DNA of 63,915 nucleotides, from the NCBI GenBank assembly GCA_947625865.1, contig CANQQD010000006.1, positions 1 to 63,915 on the forward strand, written 5' to 3'. This stretch comes from an uncultured Clostridia bacterium. Lineage in GTDB: Bacteria > Bacillota > Clostridia > Christensenellales > Borkfalkiaceae. The position numbers and the translations under genes were made by a program. Shown here piece by piece: positions 1 to 7,788 of this stretch (position 1 is its first letter; each line of letters opens with the position of its first letter). The notes beneath the pieces are model-generated. The model was not told the origin of the DNA, did no database searches, and worked only from the letters and a program-made list of their open reading frames with translations.

Positions 1-85
1 AATCCTATTCTAACACAGTTGATTTATATGAACTACTTTTTTGCCCTCACCCGTTGCACTTGATATGATAATTCACCGCTCCTGA

Positions 86-123
86 AAAGGGCGCGTCGGT
101 CTACTTAGACCGGCGCGCCCTTT
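86..123. terminator. Strong GC-rich hairpin near left edge
   Basis: An 18-bp inverted repeat (86-103 with 106-123) pairs completely with one G-U, closing on a very short loop. It is bordered by A-rich and T-rich ends and lies between the left edge of the window and the rpsT terminator. It probably terminates a gene lying to the left of the window. Nothing else is recognisable in bases 1-85. Confidence 0.6.
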
Positions 124-147
124 AAAATTTGATATGATAGCATAGAA

Positions 148-171
148 AAGGCGGACATTACCGTCCGCCTT
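148..171 (-). terminator. rpsT intrinsic terminator
   Basis: A perfect 9-bp stem (148-156 with 163-171) with a 6-nt loop is followed on the minus strand by TTTTCTATG. It starts 15 bases after the rpsT stop codon, so it fits as the terminator of this monocistronic gene. Confidence 0.75.
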
Positions 172-186
172 GATTTCAACTTGCGA

Positions 187-450
187 TTACGCCATAGCGT
201 TGAGCTTTTTTGCCAAACTCGATTTCTTGTTGGCTGCCGTATTCTTTTTTATAACGCCCTTGGTAACTGCGCCGTCTATAACGGAGCAGGTGTGGGGGAA
301 GAGCACCGTGGCAGCTGCCTTGTCACCGCTTTCGATTGCGGCGAGAAGCTTTTTTACTTCGGTCCGCATTTCGGACTTCAAAGCCTTGTTTCTCTCCGTT
401 TTCTTGTCGATTACAAGCACGCGCTTTTTAGCAGACTTTATATTAGGCAT
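187..450 (-). CDS. rpsT: 30S ribosomal protein S20
   Basis: An 87-residue protein beginning MPNIKSAKKR, the typical S20 N-terminus. It is lysine and alanine rich and ends in KKSSLAKKLNAMA. S20 binds 16S rRNA in the body of the small subunit and is needed early in assembly. I chose the ATG at 448-450 rather than an in-frame ATG nine codons upstream, because the sequence AAAGGAGAG lies at ideal distance before it and family members start here. The gene stands alone, divergent from murI, with its own promoter (493-521) and terminator. Identification is secure. Confidence 0.97.
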   Translation of the reverse strand: MPNIKSAKKRVLVIDKKTERNKALKSEMRTEVKKLLAAIESGDKAAATVLFPHTCSVIDGAVTKGVIKKNTAANKKSSLAKKLNAMA

Positions 451-492
451 TGATCTCTCCTTTAAAACCGTATTCACTTAAATTCTTATGTG

Positions 493-521
493 ATTTTATC
501 ATAAAAAACGCTTATTGTAAA
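493..521 (-). promoter_or_regulatory. rpsT promoter (SigA type)
   Basis: Read on the minus strand, TTTACA (516-521) and TAAAAT (493-498) are separated by exactly 17 bases. This places the start of transcription about 35 bases before the rpsT ATG. Confidence 0.7.
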
Positions 522-589
522 CTGTTTTTACTCGGCTTTTCATAATTTTTTTAATATATTTTACCTTTATACAATATTAATAGTAATGT

Positions 590-1354
590 ATGTTAAATGA
601 TAATTCCGATAAAACAGACAGGCTCGTGTGCTTTTTTGACAGCGGCATAGGCGGTCTGAATCTTATGTACAATTGCTATAAACGCTGTGTGGATTGCAAT
701 TTTGCATATTTTGCGGACAACTATAATATGCCTTACGGCAGCAAGCCACCTGAAGAGGTGTTGAAAACAGTAGACGGATATTTTGAGCGGATAGCTCTTT
801 TAAAGCCTGCCGTTGCGGTTGTGGCGTGCAACACGGTCACTGCGGAATGTATATGCTTTTTAAGGGAAAAATATCCGTTTCCGATAGTGGGTATCCAGCC
901 TGCCGTCAAGCCTGCGGTAAAAAGCTCAAAAAAATGTATTGTGCTTGCAACCCCGGCAACAATAAAAAGCCAAGCGGTGAGGGAGCTGGTCAGACAATAC
1001 GGAGAAGGGAAAACTGAGCTCGTTCCGTGCGAAAATCTTGCCGCATATATCGAAAACAATATATTCGATATGGTCGAAGAAGAGGTCATTTCGATGCTTC
1101 CGCCCGCGGAATGTGACGGCGTGGTTCTCGGGTGCACCCATTATACATACGTTTCCGATATTATTTCAAGGTTTTACAATTGTAGCGTGTACGACGGAAC
1201 AGAGGGGACGACCAATCAGATTTGCAAAATTTTAGGGAAATCTGACCACCATGGTTTTTTGAGTAAAGAAACGGCTTTTTATGGCGGAAATTGCATAAAA
1301 AACGCAAAAATATTTGATTTTCTGAAACAAAATATAAATTTTTGCAAATTTTAA
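590..1354 (+). CDS. murI: Glutamate racemase
   Basis: A 254-residue cytoplasmic enzyme that interconverts L- and D-glutamate, supplying D-Glu for MurD. All family landmarks are visible: FFDSGIGG near residues 15-22, DNYNMPYG (43-50), the first catalytic cysteine in ACNT (Cys80) and the second in GCTHY (Cys182). Length is normal. It lies immediately upstream of the mraZ promoter, so it is functionally linked to the cell wall cluster though separately transcribed. The ATG at 590 is the first possible start after an in-frame stop. No clear ribosome binding site precedes it, only AT-rich sequence with a possible TACAAT -10 element, so initiation may be weak or leaderless-like. Confidence 0.95.
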   Translation: MLNDNSDKTDRLVCFFDSGIGGLNLMYNCYKRCVDCNFAYFADNYNMPYGSKPPEEVLKTVDGYFERIALLKPAVAVVACNTVTAECICFLREKYPFPIVGIQPAVKPAVKSSKKCIVLATPATIKSQAVRELVRQYGEGKTELVPCENLAAYIENNIFDMVEEEVISMLPPAECDGVVLGCTHYTYVSDIISRFYNCSVYDGTEGTTNQICKILGKSDHHGFLSKETAFYGGNCIKNAKIFDFLKQNINFCKF

Positions 1355-1403
1355 AAGCGGTGAACCAGCATGAAAATATATTTTTTTAAAACTTTTTTAT
1401 TAA

Positions 1404-1430
1404 AAGTGGTTGACAGTGGTCAATTGTGGT
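1404..1430 (+). promoter_or_regulatory. MraZ operator, three GTGGT boxes
   Basis: GTGGT occurs at 1406-1410, 1416-1420 and 1426-1430, an exact 10-bp period. MraZ is known to bind direct repeats with this spacing (TGGGN in E. coli, AAAGTG-type in Mollicutes). The boxes run from the -35 element through the spacer, so bound MraZ would block RNA polymerase. Autoregulation of the dcw operon is an inference from position and pattern. Confidence 0.75.
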
Positions 1431-1438
1431 GTTATACT
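1410..1438 (+). promoter_or_regulatory. dcw operon promoter (SigA type)
   Basis: A perfect TTGACA (1410-1415), a 17-base spacer and TATACT (1433-1438). The expected transcript starts near 1445, about 20 bases before the mraZ ATG, and no terminator is seen until after ftsQ. Confidence 0.85.
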
Positions 1439-1466
1439 TAACATAAAGTTTGTAACGGAAGAAATT

Positions 1467-1934
1467 ATGCGTATTCTGACAGGTTCGTACAATCATTCGA
1501 TTGACGATAAAAACAGAATAAGGATCCCCGCAAAGCTGAAAAGCGATTTGTTTGCGGACGCCCCGGACAAGGACGAGAAGAAGTTCAGTCTCGTATTTCA
1601 CACGGGCACAGACGGCTGCATTGCGATTTATACGCAGGAAGCCGTGGACAGGATCTTTGCTTCGTTTGCGGAGGTCAAGCAGTCGGATTTCGAAAAGTAT
1701 AAGGCAGTAAGAAAATTTCTGAACACCTTTGAAACTGTCGAAAGCGATCCTCAGGGCAGATTGGTTGTTCCCCCGATGTTCAAAAAGCACGCAAAAATCA
1801 AAAAGGATCTCGTCATTTGCGGAACGGTAGACCACATTGAAATCTGGTCCAAGGAAGTTTACAACGAGTACTTCGGAGTAGGCGAGATGAACATTTCCGA
1901 CATAAACGAGCTTGTCAAAACACTCGGACTTTAA
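1467..1934 (+). CDS. mraZ: Transcriptional regulator MraZ
   Basis: A 155-residue protein with two AbrB-like swapped-hairpin repeats. The first begins MRILTGSYNHSIDDKNRIRI and the second contains ESDPQGRLVVP. MraZ forms ring-shaped oligomers that bind repeats in their own promoter and control the dcw operon. An in-frame ATG lies further upstream at 1410 but overlaps the promoter, so the start at 1467 is chosen; it matches the family N-terminus. It is the first gene of the operon and ends 2 bases before rsmH. Confidence 0.95.
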   Translation: MRILTGSYNHSIDDKNRIRIPAKLKSDLFADAPDKDEKKFSLVFHTGTDGCIAIYTQEAVDRIFASFAEVKQSDFEKYKAVRKFLNTFETVESDPQGRLVVPPMFKKHAKIKKDLVICGTVDHIEIWSKEVYNEYFGVGEMNISDINELVKTLGL

Positions 1935-1936
1935 AA

Positions 1937-2878
1937 ATGAAAGAGTTTTCCCATATACCTGTTATGCTGGAAGAGTGCATGCAGGCGCTCGATTTGAAAA
2001 ACGGGGGAATATATTTCGACGGCACAATAGGCGCTGCGGGGCACTCATACGAAATATTGAAAAGGACCGCGCCCGACGGTAGGCTAATCGCAACCGATCT
2101 GGACGATGAAGCGATAGCGGCGGCTACCTCAAGGCTCAAACAGTTTGAAAACAGGTTTCAAATTTTCAAAGCGAATTATAAAAGCTATGAACAGGTTTTA
2201 AATGAGGCGGGGGTAGAGTGCTTAGACGGCATATTACTTGATTTCGGAGTATCCAGCCATCAGCTCGACGACGGCGACAGGGGATTCAGCTATATGCAAC
2301 CCGACGCCCCGCTCGATATGAGAATGGACAGGGAGCAGACGCTGACAGCCGAATATATAGTCAATAACTATTCAGCGTCGGAGCTTACGGAAATACTCAA
2401 AAATTACGGCGAGGAAAAATTCGCTTCGCGGATCGCCGCAAACATAGTAAAAGCGAGGACGGGTAGTCCGATAACAAAGAGCGGCGAACTTACAAGGATA
2501 ATCGAAAGCAGCATTCCCGCAAAGTTCCGTCAGAACGGACCTCCGGCGAGAAAAAGCTTCCAGGCAATAAGAATTGCCGTAAACGGAGAACTTACAGGGC
2601 TGTACGAATGTGTTTTAGGTCTTACCCGAAGGCTGAAAAAGGGCGGACGTATAGCGATAATCACATTTCATTCTCTTGAAGACAGGATCGTAAAGCAGGC
2701 GTTCAGAATGTTGGAGTGCGACTGTGTATGCGACAAAAGCTTGCCCGTATGCGTATGCGGGAAGAAACAGGAGATTGAAATAATAACAAAAAAGCCTATA
2801 ATTGCCAACGTAGAGGAAATGGCAATAAACCCGAGGTCGAGAAGCGCAAAGCTTCGGGTGGCAAAAAAAATTATCTAA
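1937..2878 (+). CDS. rsmH: 16S rRNA (cytosine(1402)-N(4))-methyltransferase
   Basis: A 313-residue SAM-dependent methyltransferase (MraW) that modifies C1402 in the ribosomal decoding centre. The protein starts with HIPVMLEECMQAL, has the SAM-binding DGTIGAAGHS motif near residue 28, the LLDFGVSSHQLD motif near 100, and the conserved ITFHSLEDRIVKQAFR motif near 245. Length and start agree with the family. It is the second dcw gene, 2 bases after mraZ and 17 bases before the ftsL-like gene. Confidence 0.97.
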   Translation: MKEFSHIPVMLEECMQALDLKNGGIYFDGTIGAAGHSYEILKRTAPDGRLIATDLDDEAIAAATSRLKQFENRFQIFKANYKSYEQVLNEAGVECLDGILLDFGVSSHQLDDGDRGFSYMQPDAPLDMRMDREQTLTAEYIVNNYSASELTEILKNYGEEKFASRIAANIVKARTGSPITKSGELTRIIESSIPAKFRQNGPPARKSFQAIRIAVNGELTGLYECVLGLTRRLKKGGRIAIITFHSLEDRIVKQAFRMLECDCVCDKSLPVCVCGKKQEIEIITKKPIIANVEEMAINPRSRSAKLRVAKKII

Positions 2879-2895
2879 TGCGATAAGGAGAAAAT

Positions 2896-3627
2896 ATGGC
2901 AGTCGCAACCCCGATATTGGAGAGAAAAACAGAAGAACGGGAAGAGAAGTACGAGAGATTTGACTATGCTTCGAGAATGACGGAAGACGAAATTCACAAC
3001 TCGAGAATTTCCAATATATACGCACGTCTTATCGATCCCGAATCGAAAATGAGCGATTTTAAGCCTGCGGAAACGCAGGAGCCGACCGCCGTGCAGGATA
3101 TGGCTCCCGCCGGCGAGATCGCCGCACGGGAAGAAGCGAGCGAACAGGTATATTTGGTGCAGAACGCCCGCGCCGACGCAGATATTTTCCGTGCCGACAG
3201 CGCCGTCAATATGAGGACGGAGACTGTAAACGTACAGTCCGAACCCGTTATGCAGGCTGCAACGAGCGACGAGGAAAACGAGGATCTGCTTCCCTCGCGC
3301 ACTACGATGCAGTATTCTACGGAAGCCAAAAAGGAATTGGATGAGGGCATAATTTCCAATAGAAGCGCAAGCAAGCATGTGAGTTTGTCGAAGCGAGACA
3401 AGGTGATTATCGCCGTTGTGGTGTCCGTTATAGTTGCTCTGTTTGTCCTTATAATCGTCAATTCGGCGATCATATCCGGCGTAAACAGAGATATGGGCTC
3501 CCTTCATACTTCCCTGAATGCCGCCCGCAATACGTATGAACGCGTTGCAAACGAGGTTTCCGAATATGAGGAGAATTTCGATGCGATGCTGCAGACTCTT
3601 GCCGACAGCTACGGTATGGTGAGATAA
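2896..3627 (+). CDS. FtsL-like divisome membrane protein with long cytoplasmic region
   Basis: A 243-residue predicted single-pass protein with a strong AAGGAG site 6 bases before its ATG. Residues 1 to about 170 are hydrophilic, acidic and of low complexity. One membrane helix follows (about 172-194, rich in I and V). A C-terminal segment of about 45 residues has coiled-coil character (TSLNAARNTYERVANEVSEYEENF). The slot between rsmH and pbpB is the classical ftsL position, and FtsL proteins are small bitopic proteins with an extracellular coiled coil that join DivIC/FtsB and DivIB/FtsQ. Here the coil is short and the cytoplasmic part is far longer than in known FtsL. Assignment rests on position and topology, not on sequence similarity. 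Confidence 0.7.
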   Translation: MAVATPILERKTEEREEKYERFDYASRMTEDEIHNSRISNIYARLIDPESKMSDFKPAETQEPTAVQDMAPAGEIAAREEASEQVYLVQNARADADIFRADSAVNMRTETVNVQSEPVMQAATSDEENEDLLPSRTTMQYSTEAKKELDEGIISNRSASKHVSLSKRDKVIIAVVVSVIVALFVLIIVNSAIISGVNRDMGSLHTSLNAARNTYERVANEVSEYEENFDAMLQTLADSYGMVR

Positions 3628-3638
3628 GGAGAGCAGAC

Positions 3639-5387
3639 ATCATAAAACTGAACAGATCCGGTTTTTCGACTACGGTCTTACAAAAGAGGTTATTGTCATT
3701 GAGCTTGGCAATAACCTTTATTTTTTGCATAATTATTGCAAGGCTTCTTTATGTGCAGCTCTGTATGGGCGAGGAATTGAAGCTCAAAGCAATCGACCAG
3801 TGGAACAGGGAAATTCCCGTGATTGCAGCAAGAGGGGGCATAACCGACAGGAACGGGGTGGTGCTGGTCGGCAACAGGTCGACATACAGCATATTTTTAC
3901 GCCCTAACGCAGTTGTGAACGCCGAATATACAGCCACGGTTTTGAGCGGGATCTTCGGAACCGACCATCAAACCATTGTGGATAAAATCAAAGGCGGAAA
4001 GGTATCCGAGATAACCGTCGCAAGGCAAGCCGATAAGGCTTGTGTGGAAAAGCTGGTATCCTATGATCTTCCCGGCGTTTACTATTCGCGCGACAATACA
4101 CGCACATATACATACGGTGACGCGCTTTGTCAGGTTCTGGGCTTTACCTCCTCCGACGGTTACGGCGTAACCGGTGTTGAGAAATACTATAATAACATAC
4201 TTACCGGTACAAACGGAGAGATCACCTATACTACCGACATCGTGGGAATAGAGACGGAAGATCCCGAGATCGTCTACCGCGAAGCGTCGGCGGGAGACAA
4301 TATAAAGCTTACCGTTGATATTGATATACAGCTTTCGGTTGAGGAAGCCGTGAGGGCTGTTTATACCGAAAAGCAGGCAAAAGCCGTATCATGCGTGGTA
4401 TTGAACCCGCAAAATTTCGATATTTTGGCAATGGTAAATTACCCGTCATATGATTTAAACGATATCCCGAGGGATGATTCCGAGACTTTAAATGCGCAGA
4501 CAAGAAACAAAATAGTAAGCGACATTTATGAGCCGGGATCCACATTCAAGGTGATTACCGCGGCGGCAAATATCGAGGAACATCTTCGCGGCAATCCTAA
4601 GGCGTTTTCAAATTCATACATATTCAACAGCAGCCGAACACGTACGGTCGACGGCACAAAAATCAAGTGTTGGTCGACGCACGAAAACGGCAAACATACT
4701 AACCAGACCCTTGCAACTGCGTTGAATAACAGTTGCAACCCGTGTTTTACGGATATAGCTCTTTCGCTGGGGAGCGAAACGTTTTACAAATATTTGCAGA
4801 GCTTCGGCTTCGGCAACGTCACGGGGCTGGATTTTTCGGGCGAGGCTCTCGGCATGCTTGTACCGCAGACGGCTGTTCGTGACTGCGATCTTGCGAGAAT
4901 AGGCTTCGGTCAGACGGTGGCGGTCACCGGCGTGCAGCTTGCCTGCGCGATAGCGGCGGCGGTAAACGGCGGAAATTATTACGTTCCGCATCTGTTAAAA
5001 AGTGTTGTTTCGGCGGACGGGAAAACAGTTGAAGAAAATATTCCAGTGCTGAAAAATAAGGTGATAAGTGAAGAAGCGTCGCATATTCTTGCCGAAATGC
5101 TCGAGGGCGTTGTGACGAGCGGCAGCGGCACGCATGCGTACATAGAAGGCTACAAGGTGGGCGGAAAAACGGGAACCGCACAAAAGTATGAGGACGGTCA
5201 TGTGGCACAGGGCAAATATGTGTCCTCATTCACGGGCTTTTTCCCGTCCGACGATCCTCGGTATCTTGCACTTGTAATCATTGACGAGCCGCAGGGTACA
5301 TATTACGGCAGTACCGTTGCGGCTCCCGTTGCCAGACAAATTTTCGAAGATATTATAAAATTAAAAAATATACAGCCGTTTACTTGA
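3639..5387 (+). CDS. pbpB: Class B penicillin-binding protein (PBP2/FtsI/SpoVD family)
   Basis: A bitopic transpeptidase that cross-links septal peptidoglycan. After one N-terminal membrane helix come a dimerisation domain with ARGGITDRNG and a transpeptidase domain carrying STFK (active-site Ser), SCN and KTGTAQ, all intact. No PASTA domain follows, so it resembles FtsI more than SpoVD. The start is unusual. The first ordinary start codon is TTG at 3693, but that removes the positively charged segment ending QKRLL that normally precedes the helix. The reading frame is open back to a strong AAGGAG (3626-3631), with only ATC (3639) or ATA (3642) at proper distance. I give 3639 as the likely start; 3693 and 3699 (TTG) are the alternatives. 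Confidence 0.93.
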   Translation: MIKLNRSGFSTTVLQKRLLSLSLAITFIFCIIIARLLYVQLCMGEELKLKAIDQWNREIPVIAARGGITDRNGVVLVGNRSTYSIFLRPNAVVNAEYTATVLSGIFGTDHQTIVDKIKGGKVSEITVARQADKACVEKLVSYDLPGVYYSRDNTRTYTYGDALCQVLGFTSSDGYGVTGVEKYYNNILTGTNGEITYTTDIVGIETEDPEIVYREASAGDNIKLTVDIDIQLSVEEAVRAVYTEKQAKAVSCVVLNPQNFDILAMVNYPSYDLNDIPRDDSETLNAQTRNKIVSDIYEPGSTFKVITAAANIEEHLRGNPKAFSNSYIFNSSRTRTVDGTKIKCWSTHENGKHTNQTLATALNNSCNPCFTDIALSLGSETFYKYLQSFGFGNVTGLDFSGEALGMLVPQTAVRDCDLARIGFGQTVAVTGVQLACAIAAAVNGGNYYVPHLLKSVVSADGKTVEENIPVLKNKVISEEASHILAEMLEGVVTSGSGTHAYIEGYKVGGKTGTAQKYEDGHVAQGKYVSSFTGFFPSDDPRYLALVIIDEPQGTYYGSTVAAPVARQIFEDIIKLKNIQPFT

Positions 5388-5397
5388 TAGGTGAATT

Positions 5398-6837
5398 ATG
5401 AAACTTGACTATCTCTCGGAGCAAATTGAATTCAAAGAGCGCATAGGCGATATGCAGACTGAGATATACGGAATAGCAACGGACAGCCGTAAGGTAAGGA
5501 AGGGCGATCTGTTTGTATGCTATGCGGGGACGAATTTCGATTCACATTCCCGCGTGTTTGAGGCGGCAGAGGGCGGAGCCGCAGCCTTGGTATGCGAAAA
5601 GCCGCTTGAATGTAGGCTGCCGCAAATAATCGTCGGTAACGGCAGAGCGCAGATCGCCAAGCTTGCGCGAGCCTTTTACGGGTATGCCGATAAAAGGCTG
5701 AAACTTATAGGTGTGACGGGGACGAACGGCAAAACCACCACGACTTATATGCTTGCGGAGATATTCAAAGCCGGCGGTCACAGCGTAGGAGTGATAGGTA
5801 CCTTGGGGATAAGCTACGGCGATAAGCTTATATCGCCCGAGCTGACTACGCCCGACCCGATATATCTTCATTCCGTCCTTGCCGATATGCTGAAAACAGG
5901 GGTGGAGTATGTTTTTATGGAGGTCTCCGCCCATGCCCTCTATTTTAATAAGGTCGACGGACTGCATTTCGAAGTGGGGATATTTACTAACTGTACGCAG
6001 GATCATTTGGACTTTTTCGGAAGTATGCAGGAATATGCCGACTGTAAAAAGCTTATGTTTGCCGACGGCAGGTGCGGATATGCCGTTATAAACTCGGACG
6101 ACGAACTCGGTATCGAGCTTTTGAGAACGGTAGGCAACGCAATAAGCTACGGTATAGGCAATCCGGCGGATGTGTTTGCGGTAGATATAGTTGAAAAGCT
6201 GAACGGCACGACGTTTGTGCTGAATCTGATGGATGAGCTCTACGAGATAAAGCTCAATCTTCCCGCGCTATACAACGTGTATAATGCAATGGCAGCCGCC
6301 GCCTGTGCAAAAATTCTCGGAGTAAAAACCGCAACGATTGCAAAGGGGCTTAAGAATCTGAAAAAGGTTTCCGGCAGGCTTGAGCACGTCGCTAATTTTA
6401 ACGGCGCAGATATATTCGTTGATTTTGCCCACACTCCGGACGGTCTTGAAAAGTCGTTGCAATCGCTTAAAAAGCTGTGCGCGGGCAAGCTTTATTGTCT
6501 TTTCGGTTGCGGCGGCAACCGTGACAGATCAAAACGCCCACTCATGGGTGCGGTAGCCGCCAAGTATGCGGATTTTTGCATTATAACCTCGGATAATCCG
6601 AGATTTGAGGAGCCGTTTGATATAATTTCGGAGGTTGAGGCGGGCGTAAAGCCGTTCGGCACCAAGTATGTGACCGTAACGGAGCGCGATGTGGCAACCG
6701 AGTATGCGGTGAGGCTGTTGGAAAAGGGGGACATTTTGCTTGTCGCAGGAAAAGGAGGGGAACATTATCAGGAAATAATGGGTATAAAACACAATTACGA
6801 CGACAATACAGTTATAAAAAAGATAATCGGCGATTAA
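5398..6837 (+). CDS. murE: UDP-MurNAc-tripeptide synthetase (meso-DAP adding)
   Basis: A 479-residue cytoplasmic Mur ligase that adds the third residue of the stem peptide. It has the ATP loop GVTGTNGKTTTT (about 106-115), the conserved middle-domain residues around NCTQDHLDFFG, and the C-terminal specificity motif DNPRFE at 399-404. DNPR is the signature for meso-diaminopimelate, as opposed to lysine enzymes, so this organism probably has DAP-type wall. It lies in the dcw operon 10 bases after pbpB, and its stop codon abuts the mraY ATG. murF, the usual next gene, is missing here. Confidence 0.96.
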   Translation: MKLDYLSEQIEFKERIGDMQTEIYGIATDSRKVRKGDLFVCYAGTNFDSHSRVFEAAEGGAAALVCEKPLECRLPQIIVGNGRAQIAKLARAFYGYADKRLKLIGVTGTNGKTTTTYMLAEIFKAGGHSVGVIGTLGISYGDKLISPELTTPDPIYLHSVLADMLKTGVEYVFMEVSAHALYFNKVDGLHFEVGIFTNCTQDHLDFFGSMQEYADCKKLMFADGRCGYAVINSDDELGIELLRTVGNAISYGIGNPADVFAVDIVEKLNGTTFVLNLMDELYEIKLNLPALYNVYNAMAAAACAKILGVKTATIAKGLKNLKKVSGRLEHVANFNGADIFVDFAHTPDGLEKSLQSLKKLCAGKLYCLFGCGGNRDRSKRPLMGAVAAKYADFCIITSDNPRFEEPFDIISEVEAGVKPFGTKYVTVTERDVATEYAVRLLEKGDILLVAGKGGEHYQEIMGIKHNYDDNTVIKKIIGD

Positions 6838-7782
6838 ATGAAATTATTTTTTATAGCGTTGCTTGCGGGATTTGCTGCGTCATTCGCCTTTTTGTTGCTC
6901 ATTTTGCCGCTTTTGAAAAAGCTGAAGGCGGGGCAGTATATTTTGGGATACGTGCAAGAGCATATGTCAAAGAGCGGGACCCCCACAATGGGAGGTCTTG
7001 CCTTTGTTACGGCGATAATTATAGTTGGGCTGTGCGTTTGCGGTTTAAATAACGGGCAGGTAAATCTTACGCTTGCAGTGACGGCAGGCTTTACGCTGGT
7101 AGGCTTTTTGGATGATTTTTTAAAAATTTACCGCAAGGAAAACGAAGGACTCAAGCCATACCAGAAAATCATATTCCAGTTTGCCATTGCCACTGTCGCC
7201 GCGGTATATTGCTATGTAAATAACATAACCTATGTGGTTTTACCGTTTTCCGGCGGAGTTAAGACAGATCTGCAATGGGGGATAATCCCTCTTGTGATAT
7301 TTATTTTTGTTGCGACGGTGAACTGCGTCAATCTTACCGACGGCCTTGACGGCCTTGCCGGCGGGACAAGCGTTGCCTATCTTTTAATTTTCGGAATAAT
7401 GCTTGCTCTCCGCGGGTCGGCTTTGGCGGCGCTTTGCTTTACGGCGGTCGGGGCGCTCGCAGCCTTTCTGACACTAAACACAAACAAGGCGTCGATCTTT
7501 ATGGGCGACACGGGTTCTCTTGCGCTCGGGGGCTTTATTTCGTGCGTTTCGGTTTTTTCGGAAAATTCCCTCTATATTCCCGTGCTCGGAATAATGTTCG
7601 TCGTTTCGGGAATATCCGTAATACTTCAGGTAATATATTATAAACGGACAAGGAAGAGGATATTTCTGATGGCGCCCTATCACCACCATCTTCAGAAACT
7701 GGGCTATTCGGAAAGTAAAATTGCGTATGCGTATTTTATAGCCACCGCCTTGGTCGGAATAATATGTCTGTTGTTGGTGTGA
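6838..7782 (+). CDS. mraY: Phospho-MurNAc-pentapeptide transferase
   Basis: A 314-residue integral membrane enzyme (about ten helices) that transfers phospho-MurNAc-pentapeptide to undecaprenyl phosphate, forming lipid I. Visible landmarks are SKSGTPTMGGL near residue 43, the acidic motif GFLDDFLK near 93, NLTDGLDGLAGG near 166, GDTGSLALGG near 224 and APYHHHLQKLG near 278. The start codon immediately follows the murE stop (TAA-ATG), which suggests translational coupling. Six bases separate it from murD. Confidence 0.97.
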   Translation: MKLFFIALLAGFAASFAFLLLILPLLKKLKAGQYILGYVQEHMSKSGTPTMGGLAFVTAIIIVGLCVCGLNNGQVNLTLAVTAGFTLVGFLDDFLKIYRKENEGLKPYQKIIFQFAIATVAAVYCYVNNITYVVLPFSGGVKTDLQWGIIPLVIFIFVATVNCVNLTDGLDGLAGGTSVAYLLIFGIMLALRGSALAALCFTAVGALAAFLTLNTNKASIFMGDTGSLALGGFISCVSVFSENSLYIPVLGIMFVVSGISVILQVIYYKRTRKRIFLMAPYHHHLQKLGYSESKIAYAYFIATALVGIICLLLV

Positions 7783-7788
7783 GGTAAA

